Shown: one piece after another, positions 6,149-12,892 of the stretch
Layout: each line of letters starts with the position of its first letter
Position numbering within the stretch: the stretch's first letter is position 1
Assembly (NCBI GenBank): GCA_034104265.1
Contig: JAXEEE010000103.1
Coordinates: 1 to 14,830 of the forward strand
DNA: 14,830 bases
Source: UBA11524 sp034104265
GTDB taxonomy: Bacteria; Bacillota; Clostridia; Christensenellales; Aristaeellaceae
Direction of reading: 5' to 3'
Program-made: the position numbers and the translations under genes
The notes under the pieces: model-generated
Database searches by the model: none
The model's input: the letters and a program-made list of their open reading frames with translations, nothing else
What the model was told of the DNA's origin: nothing

Positions 6149-7414
6149 ATGGAGGCCACCTTTCACGCGGGCAACCGGCAGCTGCTGTACAGCCGGATGA
6201 AGCCCTCGTCCATGCTGCTGATGTTTTCCGGCGACCCGGTCCGCAAGACCAACGATGAGTATTACCCCTTCTTTGCCGAGCGGAACTTTGTGTACCTGAC
6301 GGGCCTCCAGTGCAAGGAGGCCGCGCTGCTGGCGGTGAAGGACGACCATGGCGACACCACCGAGCGGCTGTACATCCTGCCCCCGGACCTGATGGCGGAA
6401 AGGTGGACGGGCCGCCGGGTGAAGGCGGCGGAGGCCCGCGCCATCTCCGGCGTGGAGGACATCCGCTTCACCGACCAGTTTGTCAAGGACGTGCACGGCC
6501 TGCTGGCGGGGGGCCATTATTCCCTGCGGGTGGGGCATATCGCGCACCTGTACCTGGATCTGTACCGGGTGGATCCCGCCGACCGGGACCGTCCCGCCCA
6601 CCGCTTCTTGCGCCGGGCTCAGGCGGAGTACCCCTTCCTGCAGGTGGAGAGCGCCACGGCCCTTCTGCGCCGTCAGCGGCTGATCAAGGCTCCCTGCGAG
6701 ATTGAGGCCACCCGCCGCGCCGAGGCCATCACCCGGGAGGGCATCCTGGCCATGATGCGCGCCTCCCGCCCCGGCATGTACGAATACCAGTACAAGGCGG
6801 AGTTCGACCGCGTGCTGGGCCAGTACAGCCCCGACGGCCCGGGCTTCCCGTCCATCATCTCCGCCGGGCGGAACAATTTCTGCATCCATTATGACAGCTA
6901 CACCGGTCAGACCCAGGATGGGGACATGGTGCTCAACGACGTGGGCGCCCAGTGGGACGGCCACATCACCGACGTGAGCCGCGGCTGGCCCTGCAACGGC
7001 AAGTTCACCGCCCGCCAGCGCCTGCTCTACGAGTGCGCCCTGGCCACCTCCAACCACCTGTTCTCCATCATCCGCCCGGGCATGAAAATGGCCGATGTGG
7101 ACGGCACCATCCGCCGCTACAACGCGCAGAAGCTGGTGGAGGCGGGGGTCATGAAGTCCACCGAGGAGGTGGGTACCTACATGTGGCACGGCGGCGCGCA
7201 TCACGTGGGCTACGACGTGCATGACGTGGTGGAGACCCCCGAGGTGCTGGCTCCCGGCATGATCTTCTGCGTGGACGTGGGCATCTACCACGAGGAGTGG
7301 GGCATCGGCTTCCGCCTGGAGGACAACTGCCTGGTGACTGAGGACGGCTGCGAGAACCTGTCCGCCGCCACGCCCCGCACCGTGGACGATATCGAAGCCG
7401 CCATGGGCCGCTGA
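6149..7414 (+). CDS. M24B family Xaa-Pro aminopeptidase-like metallopeptidase
   Basis: The 421-residue protein has the PepP layout: an AMP_N-type domain (about 1-165) and a pita-bread M24 domain (about 180-415). Such enzymes remove an N-terminal residue next to proline, with two metal ions, in the cytoplasm; there is no signal peptide. Aligned by eye with PepP, the ligands are Asp264 (LNDVGAQ), Asp275 (TDVSRGWP), His351 (HGGAHHVGYDVHD) and Glu391 (FRLED). The second-last ligand, Glu of the usual EPGxY motif, is Asp376 here (VDVGIY) and the following Pro is Val. This may alter metal binding or specificity, so proline specificity is not assured. AAAGGAG precedes the ATG by 10 bases. The EutH-like gene follows after 11 bases, so they are very probably cotranscribed. 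Confidence 0.9.
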   Translation: MEATFHAGNRQLLYSRMKPSSMLLMFSGDPVRKTNDEYYPFFAERNFVYLTGLQCKEAALLAVKDDHGDTTERLYILPPDLMAERWTGRRVKAAEARAISGVEDIRFTDQFVKDVHGLLAGGHYSLRVGHIAHLYLDLYRVDPADRDRPAHRFLRRAQAEYPFLQVESATALLRRQRLIKAPCEIEATRRAEAITREGILAMMRASRPGMYEYQYKAEFDRVLGQYSPDGPGFPSIISAGRNNFCIHYDSYTGQTQDGDMVLNDVGAQWDGHITDVSRGWPCNGKFTARQRLLYECALATSNHLFSIIRPGMKMADVDGTIRRYNAQKLVEAGVMKSTEEVGTYMWHGGAHHVGYDVHDVVETPEVLAPGMIFCVDVGIYHEEWGIGFRLEDNCLVTEDGCENLSAATPRTVDDIEAAMGR

Positions 7415-7425
7415 AGGGGAGCGTC

Positions 7426-8505
7426 ATGGAGCAGATCATCATGATCATCATGGCCGCCGGCGCGCTGCTGGGCGGCATCGACAGGATCCTGGGCAATCGC
7501 ATGGGCCTGGGGGACAAATTCGAGGAGGGCTTCCGGCTGCTGGGGCCGGTGGCGCTGGCCCAGGCGGGCATCATCTGCATCGCGCCGGTGCTGGCCAACG
7601 TGCTTGGCCCGGCGGTGAGCACGGTGTACCACGCCCTGGGGCAGGATCCGGCCATGTTCGGCAGCATCCTGGCCATCGACATGGGCGGGTACCAGCTGGC
7701 GGCGCTGCTGGCGGATGACGCGCTGACGGGCAAATTCGCGGGCATCGTGGCCGCGTCCATGCTGGGCTGCACGGCCTCCTTCACCATCCCGGTGGGCATG
7801 GGCTTTCTCAAGCGCGACGGCCAGGACGCCTTCGCCCGGGGGATGCTCTGCGGCCTGGTGGCGCTGCCTGCGGCGCTGCTGGCGGGCGCGCTTTTGTGCG
7901 GGCTGCCCCTGCTTCAGGCGGTGTGGGTGTGCCTGCCGGTGGTGGTGCTCTCCGCCGCGCTGGGGCTGGGGCTGATGAAAATCCCCGGGGCCATGCTGCG
8001 GGGCTTCCGGGTGTTCGCGGCGGGCATCCGCATTCTGACCACGGTGGGCCTGACCCTGGGCGCGGTGCAGTACATGACCGGCTGGACGATCCTCCCCGGC
8101 CTGGCCCCGCTGGAGGAGGCCATGAAGGTGGTCTGCGCCATCGGCATGGTGATGCTGGGGTCGCTGCCCATGGCGGAGCTGTTGCAGCGGCTGCTGCGCA
8201 GGCCCATGGCGCACCTGGCCCGCCTGCTGAGCATGAGCGAGCGGGGCACGGTGAACCTGCTGGTGTGCTACGTGTCCTCCACGCCCGCGCTGGCGGCGCT
8301 GAAGGACATGAACCCCCCGGACGTGACGGTGAACGCGGCCTTCGCGGTGTGCGCGGCCTCCTGCCTGTCGGCGCACCTGGGCTTTGCCCTGGCCACGGAA
8401 CGTGCGCTGGCCCTGCCCATGGCGGCGGCAAAGCTGCTGGGCGGCGTGCTGGGCGCGGCCATCGCGGTATGGCTGGCCCGCCGGACGGCCCGGCGGCAGG
8501 GGTAA
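7426..8505 (+). CDS. eutH: EutH-family membrane transporter
   Basis: The 359-residue, very hydrophobic protein (about ten membrane segments) belongs to the EutH family of ethanolamine-utilization permeases. Landmarks include DRILGNRMGLGDKFEEGF at 19-36, IAPVLANVLGPAVSTVYHALGQDPAMFGSILAIDMGGYQLA at 52-92, the central GWTILPGLAPLEEA, and the C-terminal NAAFAVCAASCLSAHLGFA. It is shorter than E. coli EutH (about 408), mainly in loops. The ribosome binding site AAGGGGAG lies in the 11-base gap after the peptidase stop. No ethanolamine ammonia-lyase, shell protein or other eut gene is visible, and the partner is a peptidase. The substrate may therefore be ethanolamine or a different small amine or amino-acid derivative; this is inference. 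Confidence 0.87.
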   Translation: MEQIIMIIMAAGALLGGIDRILGNRMGLGDKFEEGFRLLGPVALAQAGIICIAPVLANVLGPAVSTVYHALGQDPAMFGSILAIDMGGYQLAALLADDALTGKFAGIVAASMLGCTASFTIPVGMGFLKRDGQDAFARGMLCGLVALPAALLAGALLCGLPLLQAVWVCLPVVVLSAALGLGLMKIPGAMLRGFRVFAAGIRILTTVGLTLGAVQYMTGWTILPGLAPLEEAMKVVCAIGMVMLGSLPMAELLQRLLRRPMAHLARLLSMSERGTVNLLVCYVSSTPALAALKDMNPPDVTVNAAFAVCAASCLSAHLGFALATERALALPMAAAKLLGGVLGAAIAVWLARRTARRQG

Positions 8506-8535
8506 GGTGCAGACGCGGATATCCCCGGGAACAGC

Positions 8536-8566
8536 AAAGCCTCCGTATGATGCATACGGAGGCTTT
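8536..8566. terminator. Perfect palindrome, terminator-like, between convergent genes
   Basis: AAAGCCTCCGTATG (8536-8549) and CATACGGAGGCTTT (8553-8566) form a perfect 14-bp stem with a 3-base loop. The T tail is only three bases on either strand. It lies between the EutH-like gene and the convergent SnoaL-like gene, so it probably ends transcription from both sides. Confidence 0.7.
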
Positions 8567-8593
8567 GTGCTGCCGTGCCTTCCGGCGGCGGGG

Positions 8594-8982
8594 TCAGCGC
8601 AGCTTTTCTTCAATTTCCTTGTCCGGCCAGTATCCCCAGGATTCGGCAATCCTGCCGTCTTTCACCCGGAAGTGCTCCAGTGCTTCAAAGCGCAGCCTTT
8701 TCCCGGTGGCGGGGATGCCCATGCACTCGCCGGTATGCACGCCGTCAAACTGGATTCTCGCAGCGACCCTATCACCCTCGGAGAACAGATCCAGCACCTG
8801 AACCGTCAGCCCGGAAAGCTGCGCCGCAACCAGCTCAGGATATCCACGGCCTGGGCGCTGCCCCGGGCGCCGGCCGGGCTGTGGTCGATGTAGTCCTCCG
8901 CCAGGCAGGCCATCACGGCGGTGTAGTTTTTGTTTTCATAGCTTTCGGTCAGAAAGCGGCGGACGATTCCGGCGTTGGTCAT
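8594..8982 (-). pseudogene. SnoaL-like/ester-cyclase family protein, frameshifted
   Basis: Two overlapping minus-strand frames together give one small NTF2-fold protein of the SnoaL-like polyketide/ester cyclase family. The first (ATG 8982, ribosome binding site GGGGAGG five bases upstream) reads MTNAGIVRRFLTESYENKNY to ...WLRRSFPG and then stops at 8808-8806. The second continues one frame away with LTVQVLDLFSEGDRVAAR, GVHTGECMGIPATGK and FRVKDGRIAESWGYW. Adding one base in the GGGC run (plus 8809-8812) joins SFPG to LTVQV and gives a normal 129-residue protein. No canonical slippery heptamer is seen, so a real mutation or a sequencing indel is more likely than programmed frameshifting. Family members are mostly of unknown substrate. 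Confidence 0.82.
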
Positions 8983-9045
8983 AGCGGCCTCCCCTGTCTC
9001 CGGGCGTCTGCCCTGCATGGGGGTACGGCGTGCCAAAATAAAGCA

Positions 9046-9071
9046 AAACCCCTTGAAGCATCAAGGGGTTT
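9046..9071 (-). terminator. Terminator of the tRNA-Leu gene
   Basis: On the minus strand AAACCCCTTGA pairs with TCAAGGGGTTT around a 4-base loop and is followed by a T-rich tail (TTTTGCTTTATTTTGG). It begins 6 bases beyond the tRNA 3' end. Confidence 0.83.
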
Positions 9072-9076
9072 CGGTG

Positions 9077-9161
9077 TGCGGGAAACAGGACTTGAACCTG
9101 CAAGTGCGTACTGCACACATGAACCTGAATCATGCGCGTCTGCCAATTCCGCCATTCCCGC
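9077..9161 (-). tRNA. tRNA-Leu (anticodon CAG)
   Basis: The 85-base class II tRNA folds fully: acceptor GCGGGAA/TTCCCGC with discriminator A, D-arm GCG/CGC around GAATTGGCAGA, anticodon stem CATGA/TCATG with loop TTCAGGT (anticodon CAG, plus 9125-9127), a long variable arm with stem GTGC/GCAC, and T-arm with loop TTCAAGT. The 3' CCA is not encoded (CAC follows the discriminator). It reads CUG codons, which are very frequent in this GC-rich genome. It stands alone between its own promoter and terminator. Confidence 0.97.
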
Positions 9162-9175
9162 ACGGAACGGAAATG

Positions 9176-9204
9176 ATTATAGCACACATCCGCACGAATT
9201 GCAA
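9176..9204 (-). promoter_or_regulatory. Promoter of the tRNA-Leu gene
   Basis: On the minus strand TTGCAA (9204-9199) and TATAAT (9181-9176) are separated by 17 bases, with an extended -10 TGC before TATAAT. The predicted start is about 8 bases before the tRNA 5' end, a typical distance. Confidence 0.85.
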
Positions 9205-9281
9205 TCCCCTTCTGCAGAAAAATTTCATTCCGCCGGATCCGGCAGGGTATCGTCTTTTCTGTGTTCTTCCCGCAGGGGCTG

Positions 9282-9310
9282 TTGACGAAACGGCGCAAAA
9301 ACAGTATCAT
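9282..9310 (+). promoter_or_regulatory. Promoter of the aconitase gene
   Basis: TTGACG (9282-9287) and TATCAT (9305-9310) are separated by 17 bases. A start near 9317 gives a leader of about 60 bases. The gap 9205-9281 between this promoter and the divergent tRNA promoter shows no further recognisable element. Confidence 0.7.
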
Positions 9311-9375
9311 GATATTTGTTTGTGCGCCTGCGGGCGCAGGATGACCATTGCTTGATTATGGGAGGCTGCCCGCTG

Positions 9376-11307
9376 ATGAATCTGACACAGAAAATTCTCG
9401 CCGCGCACCTGCTCTCCGGCGAGCTGATCCCCGGCACGGAAATTTCCATCCGCATCGACCAGACCCTCACCCAGGATTCCACCGGTACCATGGCGTATCT
9501 GCAGTTCGAGGCCATGGGCGTGGAACGCGTCCGCACCAAGAAGAGCGTCGCCTACATCGACCACAACACCCTGCAAACAGGCTTCGAGAACGCCGACGAT
9601 CACCAGTTCATCCAGTCCGTGGCCAAGAAGCACGGCATCTACTGCTCCAAGCCCGGCAACGGCATCTGCCATCAGGTGCAGCTGGAGCGCTTCGGCGTGC
9701 CCGGCTATACCCTGCTGGGCTCCGACTCCCACACCCCCACCGGCGGCGGCATCGGCATGCTGGCCATCGGCGCGGGCGGCCTGGACGTGGCTGTGGCCAT
9801 GGGCGGCGGCGCGTATTACCTCAGCTGCCCCAAGGTGGTGGGCATCCGCCTCACCGGCCGCCTGCCCTATGCCGTGGCGGCCAAGGACATCATCCTGGAG
9901 GTGCTGCGCCGCCTGTCCGTCAAGGGCGGCGTGGGCAAGGTGATGGAGTACATCGGCCCCGGCGTGGCCACCCTCACCGTCCCCGAGCGCGCCACCATCA
10001 CCAACATGGGCGCGGAGCTGGGCGCCACCACCTCCATCTTCCCCTCGGACGAGGTGACCCATGCCTTCCTCAAGGCCCAGCAGCGCGAGCAGGACTTCGT
10101 GCCCCTGTGCGCCGATGAGGACGCCACCTACGACGAGATGATCGAGATCGACCTGAGCACCCTGCAGCCCCTGGTGGCCAAGCCCCACATGCCCGACCTG
10201 GTGGAAACCGTGGAGCAGTGCGGCCCCATCAAGGTGGATCAGGTGTTCATCGGCTCCTGCACCAACTCCTCCTATACCGATATGATGCGCGTGGCCCGCA
10301 TCCTCAAGGGCAAGACCGTGCATCCCGACGTGAGCCTGGTCATCGGCCCCGGCTCCAAGCAGGTGCTGACCATGCTGGCCCGCAACGGCGCCCTGGCGGA
10401 TATGCTGGGCGCGGGCGCGCGCATCCTGGAGTCCGCCTGCGGCCCCTGCATCGGCATGGGCCAGGCTCCCAAGTCGGGCGGCGTGTCCGTGCGCACCAAC
10501 AACCGCAACTTCTTCGGCCGCAGCGGCACCAAGTCCGCCGGCATCTACCTGGTCTCCTGCGAGACGGCGGCGGTTACGGCCCTCACCGGCGTGCTGACCG
10601 ATCCCCGCTGCCTGGACATTGACCTGGACATCCCCCTGCCCGAGCAGTTCGAGGTCAACGACAACCTGGTGATCCCCCCCGTGGAGCCGGGCCTGGAGGA
10701 CACCGTGGAGGTTGTCCGCGGCCCCAACATCAAGCCCTTCCCCATGGGCAAGGCGCTGACGGCGGAGGTTTCCGGCCAGGTGCTTTTGAAGATGGAGGAC
10801 AACATCACCACCGACCACATCGCCCCCTCCGACGCCAAGCTCCTGCCCTTCCGCTCCAACGTGCCCTACCTCAGCGACTTCTGCCTGACCCCCGTGGACA
10901 AGGACTTCCCGGCCCGGGCCAAGGCCATGGGCAGCGGCATTCTGGTGGCGGGCAGCAACTACGGCCAGGGCTCCAGCCGCGAGCACGCCGCGCTGGTGCC
11001 GCTGTACCTGGGCATCCGGGCGGTGATCGCGAAGTCCTTCGCCCGCATCCACCAGGCGAACCTGATCAACAACGGCATCCTGCCCATGACCTTCGCGGAC
11101 GAAGCGGACTACGACCGCATCGACCAGGGCGACGAGCTGACCCTCCCCGGCGTGCGCGCGCTGGTGGAGGCGGGCAGCGCGGAATTCACCCTGCGCAACG
11201 TGACCAAGGACGAGGCGTACAGGGTGCTTTTGCCCCTGACCGAGCGGCAGAAGGGCTGCATCCTGTGCGGCGGCCTGCTGAACTACACCCGGGAAATGAA
11301 CAAGTAA
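9376..11307 (+). CDS. acn: Aconitate hydratase (aconitase)
   Basis: The 643-residue [4Fe-4S] enzyme interconverts citrate and isocitrate through cis-aconitate, in the cytoplasm. The cluster cysteines are Cys295 (GSCTNSS), Cys355 and Cys358 (ESACGPCIGMG). Other family marks are LGSDSHTPTGGG near 114, ITTDHIAPSDAK near 477 and SNYGQGSSREHAAL near 527, with the substrate-binding Ser/Arg pair. Domains 1-3 occupy about 1-420 and the swivelling domain 4 is C-terminal. The length matches the compact, roughly 640-residue bacterial/mitochondrial-like aconitases rather than the 890-residue AcnA. The ATG at 9376 follows GGGAGG; the longer frame from 9316 starts upstream of or at the predicted transcription start. 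No citrate synthase or isocitrate dehydrogenase is adjacent. Closely related isopropylmalate or homoaconitate dehydratases are unlikely, as domains 1-4 are fused. Confidence 0.95.
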   Translation: MNLTQKILAAHLLSGELIPGTEISIRIDQTLTQDSTGTMAYLQFEAMGVERVRTKKSVAYIDHNTLQTGFENADDHQFIQSVAKKHGIYCSKPGNGICHQVQLERFGVPGYTLLGSDSHTPTGGGIGMLAIGAGGLDVAVAMGGGAYYLSCPKVVGIRLTGRLPYAVAAKDIILEVLRRLSVKGGVGKVMEYIGPGVATLTVPERATITNMGAELGATTSIFPSDEVTHAFLKAQQREQDFVPLCADEDATYDEMIEIDLSTLQPLVAKPHMPDLVETVEQCGPIKVDQVFIGSCTNSSYTDMMRVARILKGKTVHPDVSLVIGPGSKQVLTMLARNGALADMLGAGARILESACGPCIGMGQAPKSGGVSVRTNNRNFFGRSGTKSAGIYLVSCETAAVTALTGVLTDPRCLDIDLDIPLPEQFEVNDNLVIPPVEPGLEDTVEVVRGPNIKPFPMGKALTAEVSGQVLLKMEDNITTDHIAPSDAKLLPFRSNVPYLSDFCLTPVDKDFPARAKAMGSGILVAGSNYGQGSSREHAALVPLYLGIRAVIAKSFARIHQANLINNGILPMTFADEADYDRIDQGDELTLPGVRALVEAGSAEFTLRNVTKDEAYRVLLPLTERQKGCILCGGLLNYTREMNK

Positions 11308-11312
11308 GCATC

Positions 11313-11338
11313 AAAAAAGCGGCTTCGGCCGCTTTTTT
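11313..11338 (+). terminator. Intrinsic terminator of the aconitase gene
   Basis: AAAAAAGCGGC-TTCG-GCCGCTTTTTT is a perfect 11-bp inverted repeat with a UUCG tetraloop and a six-T tail, starting 5 bases after the stop codon. The A-run makes it usable in both directions. Confidence 0.95.
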
Positions 11339-11367
11339 GCTTTCCGGGGAGGATGCTGGCCCAAGCC

Positions 11368-11396
11368 TTGACATCCCTCCGCCCGTCCGCTACAAT
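11368..11396 (+). promoter_or_regulatory. Promoter of the HAD nucleotidase gene
   Basis: TTGACA (11368-11373), a 17-base spacer and TACAAT (11391-11396) make a near-perfect sigma-A promoter. The predicted start near 11403 gives a short leader of about 26 bases with AAGGAG as ribosome binding site. Confidence 0.9.
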
Positions 11397-11428
11397 GGTG
11401 GAAAATATCAGCACACAAGGAGCAGAGC

Positions 11429-12121
11429 ATGCGCTACAAATATCTCCTGGCGGACAACGACAACACCCTCATGGACTTCAACGCGGCGGAAGCCCACGCC
11501 CTGCGGGAAACCTTCGCGGCCCTGGGCGTGCCCCTGGATGAGGCCACGGCGGAAATGTACAGCCGCATCAACGACGATCTGTGGAAGGCCCTGGAAAGGG
11601 GCGAAACCACGCAGAAGGCGCTGAAGGTGGAGCGCTTCCGGCAGCTGTTCCAGGTCATGGGGCGCAGCGACATGGACGCGGAGGCCGTGGCCGCCCTGTA
11701 CGCGGAGCGGCTGTCCACCCGGGCGGATCTGCTGCCCGGGGCCATGGAATTTATCACGGCCCTCCATGGGCGGATGAAGATCGCCCTGGTGAGCAACGGC
11801 GTATCCGCCATCCAGCGGGGACGGCTGAGCCGCTGCCCCTTCACCCCGCTGCTGGACGCGGTGATCATCTCCGAGGAGCTGGGGGTCAGCAAGCCCGACC
11901 CGGCCATGGTGTTCGCCGCCCTGGAGGCCCTGGGCTGCAGTGACAAGTCCGAGGCCGTGCTGCTGGGCGACAGCCTGACGGCGGACATCGCCGCGGCGCG
12001 CAACGCGGGCATCGACAGCATTTTCCTCAGCAGGAAGGGCGCTGTGTCCGACCTGCCCACCTGCACCGTGACCAGCCTCCAGCAGGCGCAGGCCCTCCTG
12101 CTGGGGGACGATCCCGCCTGA
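11429..12121 (+). CDS. yjjG: HAD-superfamily hydrolase, YjjG-type nucleotidase
   Basis: The 230-residue cytoplasmic protein has all four HAD motifs: nucleophile Asp9 and Asp11 (DNDNT), Ser122 (VSNG), Lys155 (SKPDP) and Asp181/Asp186 (LGDSLTADI). A helical cap lies between motifs I and II. The sequence DNDNTLMDF, the size (E. coli YjjG is 225) and the motif II-IV spacing fit the YjjG family. Its members dephosphorylate nucleoside monophosphates, including non-canonical pyrimidine nucleotides, as a house-cleaning activity. AAGGAG lies 6 bases before the ATG. The gene has its own strong promoter and a terminator, so it is monocistronic. Another HAD phosphatase specificity cannot be excluded from sequence alone. 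Confidence 0.88.
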   Translation: MRYKYLLADNDNTLMDFNAAEAHALRETFAALGVPLDEATAEMYSRINDDLWKALERGETTQKALKVERFRQLFQVMGRSDMDAEAVAALYAERLSTRADLLPGAMEFITALHGRMKIALVSNGVSAIQRGRLSRCPFTPLLDAVIISEELGVSKPDPAMVFAALEALGCSDKSEAVLLGDSLTADIAAARNAGIDSIFLSRKGAVSDLPTCTVTSLQQAQALLLGDDPA

Positions 12122-12143
12122 TCCGGACACACACCACACACAA

Positions 12144-12189
12144 AGCCGGTGCGGAACGCTCCCCGACGCAGGGAGGCTCCGCACCGGCT
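12144..12189. terminator. Long bidirectional terminator hairpin
   Basis: AGCCGGTGCGGA (12144-12155) pairs perfectly with TCCGCACCGGCT (12178-12189), and the loop holds an inner CTCCC/GGGAG stem. The plus-strand tail is GCTTTTA; on the minus strand CTTTGTG follows. It lies between the convergent nucleotidase and DUF421 genes, four bases from the DUF421 stop, and serves both. Confidence 0.8.
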
Positions 12190-12193
12190 GCTT

Positions 12194-12886
12194 TTATGCG
12201 CCGGGTTTGTCCTCGTCCATCCGGTAGCAGGTCAGGCGGCGCTTGTCGTCGCACAGGGCCAGAAAGACCTCCTCCGGGCCGTGGATGCACCTTTCCCGCA
12301 GCTGCTTCTCCAGCCAGGCGGGGGTCAGGCCCATGCGGCGCAGGTTCTCGTCCAGCACCCGCCCGTCCATGATGATTTCCACAAAGATGTGCTCCTGCTC
12401 CGGCTGCAGCTGCATGTCCTCCGGGGTGACCGGGCGGCGGGTGCTCACCGGCAGGATGGTGAGCCTTCCGTTGTACTCGAACACCGCCGTCTGAATGGCG
12501 CTTAGGTCGAAGTACCCCTGCTGGCGGCACATGACCATGAACTCGCTCAGATCCAGCTTGGCCTTCTTCATGTTCTCCCGGAAGAGTCTGCCGCCGTCCA
12601 TGACGATGGTGGGCGATCCGTTGAGGAACTTGCGGCTGCGGCCCGCCCGCAGGTTGATCTGGGAGATGAGCCAGGTCAGCAGGGCGTAGAGGATCAGGGC
12701 CACCAGAGGCTTCCACATGTTTTCCAGGTCGGTGGCCAGCTCCGCCGCGATGGAGCCGATGGTGATGCCGGTGATGTAGTCCATGAAGTCCAGCTGGGAG
12801 ATCTGCTTGCGCCCCACCAGCTTGGCCGAGACGAACAGCGCCAGGTACGACACCAGCGCAGCCAGGCAGATTTTCAGGAATGCCAA
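12194..12886 (-). CDS. DUF421 (YetF-like) membrane protein
   Basis: The 230-residue protein has three N-terminal membrane segments (about 4-22, 36-54 and 60-80) followed by a soluble domain. The family signature KLVGRKQISQLDFMDYI and TGITIGSIAAELA (about 22-50) is clear, as is the downstream SRKFLNGSPTIVMDGG. DUF421 proteins, such as the YetF and YkjA proteins of Bacillus, have poorly defined roles at the membrane. The start is TTG at 12886, eight bases after AGGAGGT, which lies inside the end of the upstream FAD/Rieske gene. The six-base gap implies a two-gene operon with coupled translation. The C-terminal soluble part is not recognised beyond the family. A functional link with the oxidoreductase is inferred only from adjacency. 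Confidence 0.92.
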   Translation of the reverse strand: MAFLKICLAALVSYLALFVSAKLVGRKQISQLDFMDYITGITIGSIAAELATDLENMWKPLVALILYALLTWLISQINLRAGRSRKFLNGSPTIVMDGGRLFRENMKKAKLDLSEFMVMCRQQGYFDLSAIQTAVFEYNGRLTILPVSTRRPVTPEDMQLQPEQEHIFVEIIMDGRVLDENLRRMGLTPAWLEKQLRERCIHGPEEVFLALCDDKRRLTCYRMDEDKPGA

Positions 12887-12892
12887 CGTCAG

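Noticed and set aside
7285..8649. 454-residue minus-strand frame opposite the EutH-like gene
   Set aside because: Arg/Gln/His-rich shadow of a membrane protein gene; no start signal or domain.
8800..8820. Programmed frameshift in the SnoaL-like gene
   Set aside because: No X-XXY-YYZ slippery heptamer in frame and no such mechanism known for this family; simple indel is more likely.
9307..11052. 581-residue minus-strand frame opposite aconitase
   Set aside because: Striking length, but it is the mirror of the aconitase codon bias; the product is low-complexity Gly/Ala/His/Val and has no recognisable domain.
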